From Eubacterium limosum (GTDB lineage: Bacteria > Bacillota > Clostridia > Eubacteriales > Eubacteriaceae), in contig NZ_CP019962.1 of NCBI RefSeq assembly GCF_000807675.2, positions 4,003,157 to 4,067,156 of the forward strand: DNA of 64,000 nucleotides. The letters are read 5' to 3'. Below the pieces are notes generated by a model. The model searched no databases and was not told the DNA's origin. It worked only from the letters and a program-made list of their open reading frames with translations. A program made the translations under genes and the position numbers. Shown in pieces: positions 1-9,854 of the stretch (its first letter is position 1; each line of letters starts with the position of its first letter).

Positions 1-50
1 CCTGTTGAAGTGTAATACTAAATTGTTTTCAGGGCCGTGATGGTCCTCGC

Positions 51-707
51 CTATTTCTTTTCTGACGGATCAGAACTGCTCTGATCTATATAGCTGTACA
101 GCGTGTACTTGGATATTCCAAAGTAAGCTGTCAGCTTTTCGCTTGCCTTGGTGATCAGTAAAGCTCCGGCATCATTTAAAAATTTAAGCGCCTTAATCTT
201 ATCCTCTTTGTTCATTAAGGCCACCGGCTTTCCAACCAAACGAACAGACTGCTCAAGCAGGTCGTCCAGTAAGTCATTAACATTTGTGGGAATGTTCTCC
301 ACTTCCTCCTCTTTTTCTTTTTTGGTTCCGATAAGAGACTGAAGTGAGTTTTCCACCATCAATAAGCCTGTAATGTCATAATTAATCGAAAAAATACCGA
401 TAACCTTATTGCCTTGATCTCTGATATAAACCGTACTTGATTTTAAAATTTTGCCATCTGCCGTTTTTGTCATATAATCCAGATGATCCTGTAAATCTTC
501 AGGGCTTTTTTTCAGAGCTTCCAGCACAACATGGGAGGGCCCGTCTCCCAGCTTACGGTTGGTAACATGTCCATTCTCTATATAGACAACCGTGCTCTCT
601 TTATTTTCAGTCGTAAGATCGTGCACTACCACTTCACAGTTGCTGCCAAACTGGGTAGCAATGCCATGGGCCAAATTTTTTAATAAATCCAGTGTTTCTC
701 CTTGCAT
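51..707 (-). CDS. YheO-like PAS/HTH transcriptional regulator
   Basis: Protein of 218 residues with the layout of YheO/DauR-type regulators: an N-terminal PAS-like domain (about 8-115, containing the VVVHDL and SINYDITGL segments typical of the YheO PAS family) and a C-terminal helix-turn-helix (about 165-212, ending in AYFGISKYTLYSYID). It is transcribed away from ssnA, so it is the likely regulator of the purine cluster on the other strand, sensing a small ligand through the PAS domain. The start ATG has an AAGGAA ribosome site. The family is clear; the ligand and the target are inferred from position only. Confidence 0.8.
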   Translation of the reverse strand: MQGETLDLLKNLAHGIATQFGSNCEVVVHDLTTENKESTVVYIENGHVTNRKLGDGPSHVVLEALKKSPEDLQDHLDYMTKTADGKILKSSTVYIRDQGNKVIGIFSINYDITGLLMVENSLQSLIGTKKEKEEEVENIPTNVNDLLDDLLEQSVRLVGKPVALMNKEDKIKALKFLNDAGALLITKASEKLTAYFGISKYTLYSYIDQSSSDPSEKK

Positions 708-757
708 CTTAATTAATTCCTTCGCATATCGACTTTTTCATATAATCAAACAGTTTA

Positions 758-770
758 TCAGGTAACCTGA
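758..770. promoter_or_regulatory. palindrome upstream of the YheO-like gene, possible operator
   Basis: TCAGGTAACCTGA is a 13-base inverted repeat (TCAGGT/ACCTGA around one base) 51 bases upstream of the regulator gene, in the divergent region shared with ssnA. It may be an operator of the YheO-like protein. The rest of the 708-1089 interval is AT-rich and carries no gene that I can support. Confidence 0.35.
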
Positions 771-894
771 CAATTTGTTTGGTTTATGTGTCTATCATAA
801 CACCATTTTTGAAGAAGCGCAACCCCTATTTTTAAAAAAAATAAAAATTTATTATATCACCAAAATAGATTTAATAAAATTTTTTAAAAAAGAC

Positions 895-923
895 TTGCTT
901 TTTGTTTTAAAACATGATAAATT
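895..923 (+). promoter_or_regulatory. probable sigma-A promoter of ssnA-ygfK
   Basis: TTGCTT (895-900) and TAAATT (918-923) are separated by 17 bases and precede ssnA. Transcription from here would give a leader of about 160 bases before the ATG at 1090. The leader contains short inverted repeats (ATAATA/TATTAT near 932-946; AAGGTT/AACCTT around 967-994), but I recognise no known riboswitch. Confidence 0.45.
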
Positions 924-1089
924 ATCGTTAGGATAATAAAGTATTATTGTCTCGTAAGTCCATTAAAAGGTTGCTGCATCTCATATAAAAACCTTCGCAT
1001 ATTCAATGTTTTGCAGTATTTATCAGTGATATAGAAAAACTCACTACCCTCTATATCCATTAAAAATAACAATAATCAAGGAGAGAACA

Positions 1090-2424
1090 ATGATTTTAAT
1101 TGGAAATGGTCGGTTAATCACCCGAGATGAAAAGAATACGTATTTAGATAATGGTTGTGTTGCAGTGGAAGGTAATGAAATTGTAAACGTTGCTTCTACA
1201 GAAGAAATGAAAAAGCAGTATCCCGATGCTGAATTTATTGATGCCAAAGGCGGCGTCATCATGCCAGGGCTCATCAATACCCATAACCATATTTACAGCA
1301 CCTTTGCAAGAGGACTTTCCATTGAAGGCTTTAACCCCCAAAATTTCATGGATATTCTAGACGGCCAGTGGTGGACCATTGACCGCAACCTGACAAACGA
1401 AGACAATAAATACAGCGCATACGATACTTATATCGACTGTATTAAGCAGGGTGTTACCACTGTGGTGGATCACCACGCCAGCTATGGCGAGATTAAAGAC
1501 AGCCTCTTTACAATTGCTGATGTCGCCAAGGAGCTGGGCGTACGTACCAGCCTTTGCTATGAGGTTTCTGACAGAGACGGTGCCGATAAAATGAAAGCCG
1601 CTGTTAAGGAAAACATCGATTTTATCAAGGCCGCCCACGAGGATAAAACCGGCATGGTTCACGGTATGCTCGGCCTGCACGCCGCCTTTACCCTGACCGA
1701 CGAAACGCTGGATTATTGCAACGCCGAGAAACCGGATTACGCCGGTTATCATGTGCACGTTGCCGAGGGACTGGACGATGTTTATGACTCTCTAGAAAAA
1801 TATGGCAAACGTGTGGTCAACCGCTTATTCGATAAAAATATTTTAGGTGAAAATACCATTGCTGTACACTGCATTCACATCAATGGCGAAGAAATGGCGA
1901 TTCTCAAAGATACCAACACTATGGTAGTACATAACCCAGAGTCCAATATGGGAAACGCTGTTGGCTGTCCGCCAGTGCTTCAATTAGTAAAGCGCGGTAT
2001 TCTCCTCGGTCTTGGAACAGACGGCTACACCAATGATATGATCGAATCCTACAAGGTGGCTAATATCCTTCACAAGCATTTTAATTGTGATCCAAACGTG
2101 GCCTGGGGTGAAATTCCACAGATGCTGTTTAATAATAACCCAGCCATCGCAAAACGCCTTTTTGGCAAAACCTTAGGTGTTCTTGCCCCGGGAGCCGCTG
2201 CTGACATCATCGTAACAGACTACAACCCAACTACCCCGATGAACGCTGACAATTATAATTCACACATTTTGTTTGGTATGTGCGGACGTTCCGTCATCAC
2301 CACTATGATTAACGGCAAGGTTCTTATGAAAGACCGCGAGCTGCTGAACATCGACGAAGAAGCCATTCTGGCAAAATCACGCGAAGCCGCTAAAAAATTA
2401 GCTGATCGCATTAACCATAGATAA
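1090..2424 (+). CDS. ssnA: SsnA-type amidohydrolase
   Basis: Metal-dependent amidohydrolase of 444 residues, from the chlorohydrolase/guanine deaminase branch. Visible are the N-terminal beta-sandwich strand with GVIMPGLINTHNH (metal HxH near residue 60), further metal ligands in HVHVAEG and AVHCIHI, and the GLGTDGYTND aspartate motif. SsnA proteins occur with YgfK, dihydropyrimidinase and Mo-hydroxylases in anaerobic purine/urate clusters, and the same neighbours are here. It probably hydrolyses or deaminates an opened or oxidised purine intermediate; the exact substrate is not established. An AAGGAGAG ribosome site precedes the ATG; ygfK starts 54 bases downstream. Confidence 0.88.
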   Translation: MILIGNGRLITRDEKNTYLDNGCVAVEGNEIVNVASTEEMKKQYPDAEFIDAKGGVIMPGLINTHNHIYSTFARGLSIEGFNPQNFMDILDGQWWTIDRNLTNEDNKYSAYDTYIDCIKQGVTTVVDHHASYGEIKDSLFTIADVAKELGVRTSLCYEVSDRDGADKMKAAVKENIDFIKAAHEDKTGMVHGMLGLHAAFTLTDETLDYCNAEKPDYAGYHVHVAEGLDDVYDSLEKYGKRVVNRLFDKNILGENTIAVHCIHINGEEMAILKDTNTMVVHNPESNMGNAVGCPPVLQLVKRGILLGLGTDGYTNDMIESYKVANILHKHFNCDPNVAWGEIPQMLFNNNPAIAKRLFGKTLGVLAPGAAADIIVTDYNPTTPMNADNYNSHILFGMCGRSVITTMINGKVLMKDRELLNIDEEAILAKSREAAKKLADRINHR

Positions 2425-2478
2425 TACCACTGCCCTGTTATAAAAAAAATATGTTCCACCATAAAAAGGAGTATCAAA

Positions 2479-5475
2479 ATGAGCGATAAAATGTACCCTA
2501 TCCCCTTTGGCGAAATGATCAACTGGATCTTAAGTGAATACAAAAAAGAAAAAAGTATTTTCGGTGTCCACAAGCTTTACAAAAAAAACGACCAGCAGAC
2601 ACTCTCAATTTTTGACGAGATGCTGGAAACCCCTTTTGGCCCGGCAGCAGGACCACACAACCAGCTGGCGCAGAACATCATCGCCGCTTATGTGGGCGGC
2701 GCCCGTTTCTTTGAATTAAAAACCGTACAGCCTGTAGACGGCGAAGACCTTGCCGCGCTTGTTTCCAAGCCCTGCATCACAGCCGGTGATGAATGCTACA
2801 ACTGTGAATGGTCTACCGAACTGCGCGTAGAAGAAGCCTATGACGAATATGTAAAGGCCTGGTTTGCCATCAAGCTTTTAGCCAAGGAAATGGGCTTCGG
2901 AAGCCCAGACGGGTTTATCTTTAACATGAGTGTCGGCTATGATTTTGCTGGCGTTCAGACTGAAAAAATTGATCATTATATCGAGGGGATGAAAAATGCT
3001 GAAAACTCAGCTGTATGGCAAGAATGTATGGATTATACCCTGACTCATTTAGATCAGTTTGATAATATTGACGCTGGTTATGTCAGAAGTATTACTCCGG
3101 TTGTCAGCCGCTCCATCACGCTTTCTACCCTCCACGGCTGTCCACCCGATGAAATTGAACGAATCGCCAGCTACCTGATTAACGAAAAAGGTTTGAATAC
3201 TTTTGTTAAGTGTAATCCCACCATGTTAGGCTACGAATCTGCTCGCGAAATTCTGGACAGCATGGGTTATGACTACATGGATTTTGACGACTATCATTTC
3301 CTTCATGACCTTCAGTTCAAGGACGCTGTACCCATGTTTACCCGACTGAAAAAAGAAGCCGCCGATAAAGGCGTTGCCTTTGGGGTGAAAATCACGAATA
3401 CCTTCCCTCAGAAGGTTGTTGACGGTATTTTGCCAAGTGAAGATATGTATATGTCCGGCCGGTCCCTGTTCCCTTGTTCAATCGAACTGGCAAACCGCCT
3501 GGCAAAAGCCTTTGACGGCGATCTGCGTATTTCTTACTCTGGCGGCGCGGATATCTTTAACATTAAAGACATCTTTAAAGCAGGCATTTGGCCGATCACC
3601 CTGGCTACCACCCTCTTAAAACCAGGCGGATACAACCGCCTTGACCAAATGGCAGAGGATCTTGTTTCTTATAATTTCAAGGAAGTACAAAATCTGAAGC
3701 CTTCGGCTTTATCCATGCTCGCAAAACGTGCCAGAACCAACCCTCATAATGTAAAAGGCGCAATAAAACCATTGCCATCCAGAAAATTCGACAAAAAAGT
3801 ACCCTTAGTTGACTGTTTTGCAGCCCCCTGTTCTGAAGCCTGTCCAATTTCTCAGGATATCCCGGATTATATTGAACTTCTGGGCGAAAACAAGCCTATG
3901 GAAGCGCTTAAAGTTATCACTGCGAAAAATCCACTTCCGTTCATCACCGGTACCATCTGTAATCACCGCTGTATGGATAAATGTACACGTAATTTCTATG
4001 AATCTCCTCTGTGTATCCGCGATGTAAAGCTTAATGCTGCCGAGCTGGGTTATGATGATTTACTCAAAGAGATCAAACCCGTTGAAAAACGTACGGATGC
4101 CAAGGTTGCCATTGTCGGTGGCGGCCCTACCGGGATTTCCGCCGCTTACTTCCTGACAAGAAATGGAGTCTCTGCCACGATCTTTGAACGCAATGAAAGT
4201 CTGGGGGGGATTGTACGCCATGTAGTTCCTGAATTCCGTGTTGATGCCGAAATCGTAGAAAATGATGTAAAGCTCATGGAAGCCTATGGTGTAGAAGTTA
4301 TTACAAACAAAGAAATCGGCTCCGTAGAAGAACTGAAAAGTAAAGGCTTCAAATATGTTATTGCCGCTACCGGCGCCTGGGGGCCAAGCCCGTATAAGCT
4401 GGAGGGTGAACAGGCAATCAACGTACTTGACTTTTTACAAAGCTTCAGAAAAGATGCGTCCAGCCTGAAACTCGGGAAGGACGTTGTGGTGATCGGCGGC
4501 GGTAATACCGCCATGGATGCCGCCAGAGCTGCCAAAAAAGCGCCGGGCGTTGAAAATGTCCATCTGGTATACCGCAGAACAAAGCGTTATATGCCAGCCG
4601 ACGAAGAAGAACTTGCAATGGCATTGGAAGACGGCGTGAAATTCTATGAGCTTCTCTCACCTGAAAAATTTGATGGCAGCACCCTTTCCTGCCGTAAGAT
4701 GGTACTTGGCGCACCGGATGTGTCTGGTAGAAGAAGTCCCGAAAACACAGATGAATTCATGGATATTCCAGCTAATACTGTCATTGCCTCAGTTGGCGCA
4801 AAAATTGACAAAGAATGGTTTGCTCAGAATAAAATCGCTGTGACAGACCGTGGCCGTGTCGAAGTGAACAAAGACACGCTGGAAGCCCGTGACAATATAT
4901 TTGTAGCCGGTGACGCTCAATTAGGCGCTGCCACCGTTGTACAGGCCATTGCAGACGCGCGCAAAGTTACCGATACCATTGTAAAGGCCGAAGCACTCGA
5001 AGCCGTTTCTACCTATTCTAGAAATACCGGCGATTATGACAGAGCTCTGGCTAAACGGGGAATTCTGGCTGAACCAAAATGCGAATCAACAGAATGCAGC
5101 CGTTGTTTGGAATGCTCAACTGTCTGTGAATCCTGTATGGATGTGTGTCCAAACCGTGCAAATTTAGCCCTTTTTGTACCGCACCATAAGATGCGCCAAA
5201 TCGTACATGTTGACAGAATGTGTAACGAATGTGGTAACTGCCAGACCTTCTGTCCATATGACAGTGCGCCTTACAAGGATAAGTTTACCCTCTATCACAC
5301 CCTTTCCGACTTTGAAGACAGCAGTAACAGTGGTTTTCTGGTCACTGGTGACAATTGTGTTAAAGTCCGCCTTGAAGGCAATGTTATTGATGCCTCTATC
5401 GGTGACAGTACACTGCCCCAGGGTATCAATGATATTATTAAAGCGGTAGTCAATAATTACAGCTATCTCCTTTAA
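2479..5475 (+). CDS. ygfK: YgfK, putative selenate reductase-type FeS flavoprotein
   Basis: Large cytoplasmic oxidoreductase of 998 residues. An N-terminal dihydroorotate dehydrogenase-like barrel spans about 1-410. A GltD-like cysteine cluster follows (about 445-520: CAAPCSEACPIS, CNHRCMDKC). Next come an FAD-binding fold (VAIVGGGPTGIS near 540) and an NAD(P)-binding fold (VVVIGGGNTAMDAA near 670). Two C-terminal ferredoxin clusters close the protein (CSRCLECSTVCESCMDVCP and CNECGNCQTFCP). YgfK was named a putative selenate reductase subunit, but its conservation with ssnA, hydA and selenium-dependent Mo-hydroxylases points to reductive purine or pyrimidine-ring chemistry. Ribosome site AAAAAGGAG. 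Same transcript as ssnA. Confidence 0.9.
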   Translation: MSDKMYPIPFGEMINWILSEYKKEKSIFGVHKLYKKNDQQTLSIFDEMLETPFGPAAGPHNQLAQNIIAAYVGGARFFELKTVQPVDGEDLAALVSKPCITAGDECYNCEWSTELRVEEAYDEYVKAWFAIKLLAKEMGFGSPDGFIFNMSVGYDFAGVQTEKIDHYIEGMKNAENSAVWQECMDYTLTHLDQFDNIDAGYVRSITPVVSRSITLSTLHGCPPDEIERIASYLINEKGLNTFVKCNPTMLGYESAREILDSMGYDYMDFDDYHFLHDLQFKDAVPMFTRLKKEAADKGVAFGVKITNTFPQKVVDGILPSEDMYMSGRSLFPCSIELANRLAKAFDGDLRISYSGGADIFNIKDIFKAGIWPITLATTLLKPGGYNRLDQMAEDLVSYNFKEVQNLKPSALSMLAKRARTNPHNVKGAIKPLPSRKFDKKVPLVDCFAAPCSEACPISQDIPDYIELLGENKPMEALKVITAKNPLPFITGTICNHRCMDKCTRNFYESPLCIRDVKLNAAELGYDDLLKEIKPVEKRTDAKVAIVGGGPTGISAAYFLTRNGVSATIFERNESLGGIVRHVVPEFRVDAEIVENDVKLMEAYGVEVITNKEIGSVEELKSKGFKYVIAATGAWGPSPYKLEGEQAINVLDFLQSFRKDASSLKLGKDVVVIGGGNTAMDAARAAKKAPGVENVHLVYRRTKRYMPADEEELAMALEDGVKFYELLSPEKFDGSTLSCRKMVLGAPDVSGRRSPENTDEFMDIPANTVIASVGAKIDKEWFAQNKIAVTDRGRVEVNKDTLEARDNIFVAGDAQLGAATVVQAIADARKVTDTIVKAEALEAVSTYSRNTGDYDRALAKRGILAEPKCESTECSRCLECSTVCESCMDVCPNRANLALFVPHHKMRQIVHVDRMCNECGNCQTFCPYDSAPYKDKFTLYHTLSDFEDSSNSGFLVTGDNCVKVRLEGNVIDASIGDSTLPQGINDIIKAVVNNYSYLL

Positions 5476-5484
5476 AAATTTTAT

Positions 5485-5514
5485 ATCAGGGACGTCTTAT
5501 AAGACGTCCCTGAT
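5485..5514. terminator. perfect palindrome after ygfK
   Basis: A perfect 30-base palindrome (arms ATCAGGGACGTCTTA and its complement) lies 10 bases after the ygfK stop and 43 bases before hydA. The following bases (CTTGTTTC) are only partly T-rich, so it may act as a weak terminator or as a processing element that lowers hydA expression relative to ssnA-ygfK. Confidence 0.6.
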
Positions 5515-5557
5515 CTTGTTTCATACGCAAATTTCCAATGTAAAATGAGGTGTTATT

Positions 5558-6934
5558 ATGAAAAAAACAATCATCAAAGGCGGTATTCTTTTTTCTTCCA
5601 CAGATACGGTTAACGCCGATATTTTGGTGGAAAATGGTAAAATCGCTCAAATAGGCCAAAATCTCGAAGCCCCCGAAGCCAATATCATCGACGCTGCTGG
5701 AAAGTACATTTTCCCAGGCTTTATCGATCCACACACACATCTGGATATGGACACCGGAACAGCCCACACAGCAGATGATTTTGTCTCCGCGACAAAAGGT
5801 GCTGTCTCCGGCGGTACCACCACCATCATTGATTTTGCCACTCAGGATAAAGGGCACAGCCTGACAGAGGCTTTAAAAAACTGGCATGGGCTGGCGGATA
5901 ACCGCTCCTCCTGCCATTATGGCTTTCATATGGCCATTACCGACTGGAATGAAACGACACGCAAAGAGCTGAAAACAATGAAGGATTCAGGGGTAACCTC
6001 CTTTAAGCTCTATATGGCCTATGATAACCTGCGCTCCAATGACCGTGAAATCTTTGAGATTTTAGAAGCTGTTAAAACCTATGGCGGGCTTGTCTCCATG
6101 CACTGTGAAAACGGCGATCTTGTCAACGCACTGATTGCCGAACAAAAACGCCAAGGCCGCATGAGCCCTGCCGCCCATCCCCTTTCCAGGCCTGATTTTG
6201 TGGAAGCAGAGGCTGTCAACCGCTTTTTAGCCATCGCAGAAGCCGCTGAATCTCCTGTTTATGTGGTACACCTTAGTACTGAACGGGGGCTTTCAGAGTG
6301 CCTGAATGCCCGCCGGCGAGGACAAAAAGTCTTTATTGAAACCTGTCCGCAATATCTACTGCTTGATGACAGCTGTTATGAACTGGAGGGTTTCGAGAGT
6401 GCGAAATATGTTTTTGCGCCTCCGGCACGCAAACCATCAGACGAAAAAGCGCTTTGGGAAGCTGTTAGCTCTGGAATTGTTGATACCATCGGCAGTGATC
6501 ATTGCAGCTTTAATATGAAAGGCGGAAAGGATCTTGGTAAAAATGACTTCAGTAAAATTCCAAACGGCATGCCCGGTGTGGAAACCCGCCCGATACTCAT
6601 GTATACCTTTGGCGTGTGTAAAAACAAAATGACACTGAATCAGATGACGGCCCAGCTCTCAGAAACACCAGCGAAAATTTTTGGCATGTATCCGCAGAAG
6701 GGAGCCTTAAAACCTGGAAGTGATGCCGATATTGTTATCTGGGATCCAGAATATGAGGGCACTATTACTCAGAAGGACCAATACCAAAATGTTGACTATA
6801 CACCCTACGAAGGTGTCAAAACCAAGGGCCGAGCAGAAGTTGTCCTGTTAAACGGAGAAACCGTTGTCGAAAAAGGCAGGGTTATTGCTGAAAACAAAGG
6901 GCAGTATATCCCACGGGGGATCTGTCAGCTTTAA
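5558..6934 (+). CDS. hydA: dihydropyrimidinase / hydantoinase family
   Basis: Cyclic amidohydrolase of 458 residues matching D-hydantoinase/dihydropyrimidinase in length. Motifs: GFIDPHTHLDMD (metal HxH, about 57-61), SFKLYMAY with the lysine that is carboxylated in this family, SMHCENG, YVVHLST, and IGSDHCSFN with the catalytic Asp. It opens dihydropyrimidine or hydantoin-like rings, which suits a pathway in which a purine is converted to such a ring. Ribosome site TGAGGTG. Third gene in line with ssnA-ygfK and followed by a strong terminator. Confidence 0.9.
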   Translation: MKKTIIKGGILFSSTDTVNADILVENGKIAQIGQNLEAPEANIIDAAGKYIFPGFIDPHTHLDMDTGTAHTADDFVSATKGAVSGGTTTIIDFATQDKGHSLTEALKNWHGLADNRSSCHYGFHMAITDWNETTRKELKTMKDSGVTSFKLYMAYDNLRSNDREIFEILEAVKTYGGLVSMHCENGDLVNALIAEQKRQGRMSPAAHPLSRPDFVEAEAVNRFLAIAEAAESPVYVVHLSTERGLSECLNARRRGQKVFIETCPQYLLLDDSCYELEGFESAKYVFAPPARKPSDEKALWEAVSSGIVDTIGSDHCSFNMKGGKDLGKNDFSKIPNGMPGVETRPILMYTFGVCKNKMTLNQMTAQLSETPAKIFGMYPQKGALKPGSDADIVIWDPEYEGTITQKDQYQNVDYTPYEGVKTKGRAEVVLLNGETVVEKGRVIAENKGQYIPRGICQL

Positions 6935-6952
6935 ACAAAACTATAAAGCAGC

Positions 6953-6982
6953 AAAAAAAGCCAACGCAATGTTGGCTTTTTT
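6953..6982. terminator. bidirectional terminator between hydA and xdh
   Basis: Stem arms AAAAAAGCCAAC and GTTGGCTTTTTT around a short loop, with an A-run on one side and a T-run on the other. It lies between two convergent genes and can serve both. Confidence 0.9.
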
Positions 6983-6996
6983 GATGTATCTGATCA

Positions 6997-9567
6997 TTAC
7001 TTTTTCTTCTTTTTCTCATAAGGTGTATTTTTCAGCGGTAAAACCGTCTGAAATTCGCCGTTTAAACGATAGTATGCATCCGCAATGGCCGGCGCTGTCG
7101 GTATGGAGGTAATCTCGCCAATACCAATGGCACCATAGGCCACATCAATGCCTGGTTTTTCAACAACGATACTGTCAAGCTCCGGCACTTTATCTGCCTT
7201 AAAAAGGCCAAGTGTACCAAATTTTGACTTCGGAATACCGTGATCCAGCTCATACTGCTCTGTAAGCGCATAGCCCATGCCCATAACTACACCGCCTTCA
7301 ATTTGCCCCTCGACACTGATAGGATTTACAGCCTTGCCCACGTCATGAGCCGCAACCATTTTTTTAATGGTACCATCTTCATTCAGCACACACATCTGTG
7401 TCGCATAGCCGTAGGCTACATGCGAAATCGGGTTTGGCACAGGTGTACCCATGGCGTCTGTTTTTGCCAGATACTCTCCCATAAAATCCTGTCCTTCAAG
7501 CTCGGCCAGTGTTTTATCTTTCATTGCCGCCTTCAAATCCTCCGCTGCCCGTCTACAAGCTTCACCCGTTACCAATGTCTGCCTGGAACCAGAGGTTGTG
7601 CCAGAGTCCGGTGCATTCGCTGTATTCGGCGGCATATAGGCAATCTGGTCCAGAGTAAGGCCAGCGGTCTCAGAAAGCACCTGCGTTAAGACTGTACCCA
7701 GACCTTGACCAATACAGGAAGCTCCAGCATGTATCTCGACACGTCCGCCCTTTACCAGGAGCCGGCAGCGTCCCCAGTCTGGAAGACCCACGCCAACTCC
7801 GGCATTTTTCATCGCACAGCCAATGCCCACGTATTTTTCACTGTCGTAAATTTCCTTAACGGCTTCTAATGTTTCGGCAATCCCCGTTGCCGAATCGGCA
7901 ATCTGTCCGTTTGGAAGCACCTCACCCGGCCGTACTGCGTTGCGGTAACGGATTTCCCATGGTGTGATCCCCACCATTTCAGCTAAAAGGTTAAGGTTCA
8001 TCTCAGAGGCAAAGCAGGTCTGAGTTACCCCAAAGCCCCTGAAAGCACCTGCTGGCGGGTTGTTCGTATATACAGCTTTACCGTCAATATCAATGGTCTG
8101 GAAATTATAAGGTCCGGCAGCGTGTGTACAGGCCCGCTGAAGTACCGGTCCCCCCAAAGAGGCATAAGCACCCGTATCGGACACGACTACTGCTTTTAAT
8201 GCTGTCAAATGTCCCTTTTCATCGCAGGCAGATGTGACATCCATATAAAATGGATGGCGTTTAGGATGAATCATAATGCTTTCTTTGCGCGTAAGCTTGA
8301 CCTTGACAGTTCGTTTGGTCAGATAAGCAATCAGCGCAGCATGATGCTGGACCGATACGTCTTCCTTCCCTCCAAAGCCGCCGCCAACCAGCTTATTTTC
8401 TACAATGACCTTTTCGGGAGGCAGCCCCAGCATCGCCATGCACTCATGCTGAGTGTCGTAGGTTCCCTGGTCTGTTGAATAGATAAAGACACCGTCGCCA
8501 TCAAAGGGCATTGCCACAGCTGTTTCCGGTTCCAGGAAAGCATGCTCGGTCCACGGCGTTTCATAATGGCGTGTAACCTTATATTTTGAACGGGCAATAA
8601 CCTCATCCGCATTTCCACGTACCAGGTGCTCATGTGCCAAAACATTGGTTTCACTGCCCTCGTGCACTAAAGGAGCCTCCTTTTTCATCGCCTCACGCGG
8701 ATCAAAGACACCTTCAAGCTGTTCGTACTCAACCTTTACCAGCTTTTTGGCTTCTTCCAAAATTTCTGGTGTTTCCGCCGCTACCAGACAGATCGCATCG
8801 CCGATATAGTGCGTGGTTTTCCCAACAGGGATCATTGTATCCCAGTCCTGCTTAAGGTGTCCAACCTTGACACTACCCGGAATATCCTCCGCTGTAAAAA
8901 TACCAATCACACCCGGCAGTGCTTTCGCTTCATCTGTATGAATGGCCAGCACACGGGCTCTCGGATATTCTGCCCGCACAGCGCTGCCATAGATCATACC
9001 GTCCAGATAAAGATCATCCGGGTATTCGCCTGTTCCCAGCACCTTTTCTCTGGCATCCACACGCTGCATAGCCTGGCCGACAGTGACCTCACCTGCTTCT
9101 TCATTCACAGGGAGATCTTCTCTGAAAATTTTAGCCGCCAATAAAATACCATCAATAATTTTTTTATAACCGGTACAACGGCATATATTGTTTTTGATAG
9201 CGTTTATTACCTCTAAACGCGTCGGTTCTGGATTAATATCAATGAGCGCTTTTCCTGACATTACCATACCCGGTATACAAAAACCGCACTGCACAGCGCC
9301 TGCTGTTGCAAAGGCATAGCTGTAAACTTCTTTCTCACGCTCTGTAAGGCCTTCTACCGTGATAATTTCCTTATCTGCCATTTTAGATACCATGGGTATG
9401 CAGGACCGGGTCGCTTTGCCGTCGATGATAATCGTACAGGTACCGCAGGCCCCTTCACTACAGCCATCCTTGACTGAAGTTAATCTCAAATCATCTCTTA
9501 AAAAGCGCATGAGCTTTTTATCCTGTTCAACCTCATGTATAACTCCATTGACCTTAATCGTGTACAT
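6997..9567 (-). CDS. fused FeS/molybdopterin hydroxylase, probable selenium-dependent xanthine dehydrogenase
   Basis: Protein of 856 residues fusing two xanthine dehydrogenase modules. The first is an N-terminal [2Fe-2S] pair (about 1-150: CSEGACGTC for the plant-type cluster; CGFCIPGM and CRCTGY for the second). The second is the molybdopterin-binding domains (about 165-850), with GGGFGGKED, AFRGFGVTQ and a C-terminal GIGEITSIPTAPAIADA. There is no FAD module, so electrons must leave through a partner. The size and fusion match the selenium-dependent XDH family found with ssnA/ygfK; the selenium ligand itself cannot be read from sequence. A TATAAT-like box (9591-9596, minus strand) precedes an AAAGGAG ribosome site. 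It is convergent to hydA but very likely part of the same purine pathway. Confidence 0.87.
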   Translation of the reverse strand: MYTIKVNGVIHEVEQDKKLMRFLRDDLRLTSVKDGCSEGACGTCTIIIDGKATRSCIPMVSKMADKEIITVEGLTEREKEVYSYAFATAGAVQCGFCIPGMVMSGKALIDINPEPTRLEVINAIKNNICRCTGYKKIIDGILLAAKIFREDLPVNEEAGEVTVGQAMQRVDAREKVLGTGEYPDDLYLDGMIYGSAVRAEYPRARVLAIHTDEAKALPGVIGIFTAEDIPGSVKVGHLKQDWDTMIPVGKTTHYIGDAICLVAAETPEILEEAKKLVKVEYEQLEGVFDPREAMKKEAPLVHEGSETNVLAHEHLVRGNADEVIARSKYKVTRHYETPWTEHAFLEPETAVAMPFDGDGVFIYSTDQGTYDTQHECMAMLGLPPEKVIVENKLVGGGFGGKEDVSVQHHAALIAYLTKRTVKVKLTRKESIMIHPKRHPFYMDVTSACDEKGHLTALKAVVVSDTGAYASLGGPVLQRACTHAAGPYNFQTIDIDGKAVYTNNPPAGAFRGFGVTQTCFASEMNLNLLAEMVGITPWEIRYRNAVRPGEVLPNGQIADSATGIAETLEAVKEIYDSEKYVGIGCAMKNAGVGVGLPDWGRCRLLVKGGRVEIHAGASCIGQGLGTVLTQVLSETAGLTLDQIAYMPPNTANAPDSGTTSGSRQTLVTGEACRRAAEDLKAAMKDKTLAELEGQDFMGEYLAKTDAMGTPVPNPISHVAYGYATQMCVLNEDGTIKKMVAAHDVGKAVNPISVEGQIEGGVVMGMGYALTEQYELDHGIPKSKFGTLGLFKADKVPELDSIVVEKPGIDVAYGAIGIGEITSIPTAPAIADAYYRLNGEFQTVLPLKNTPYEKKKKK

Positions 9568-9808
9568 TTCTGATACTCCTTTATTGATTAATTATACCGA
9601 ATGCTTGTTTTCCACACTTCTGTTTATCTGCCGAACGATTACAGGCAGCTATTCTTTTGATAAACTTTGCACAGTGTTTTATTTAAGATACAATACTGTT
9701 TTATTATATGACATAATAATATTTTATCGTATCTTAGAGGAAATAGCAAGCTTTTATTCTCAGAAACGACTATTTTTTTTAGAACACTCGGAATTTTTAA
9801 GCATAAAA

Positions 9809-9835
9809 AAACCACCAAAATCAAACTGGTGGTTT
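9809..9835 (-). terminator. terminator of the lectin gene
   Basis: Arms AAACCACCA and TGGTGGTTT around a nine-base loop, with a T-run on the minus strand, 20 bases past the stop of the lectin gene. Confidence 0.75.
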
Positions 9836-9854
9836 AAAATCGTTCATAAAAATT

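Noticed and set aside
924-1089. Purine riboswitch in the ssnA leader
   Set aside because: The conserved core of the guanine/adenine aptamer is not visible; only generic small stems. Kept as a low-interest leader observation.
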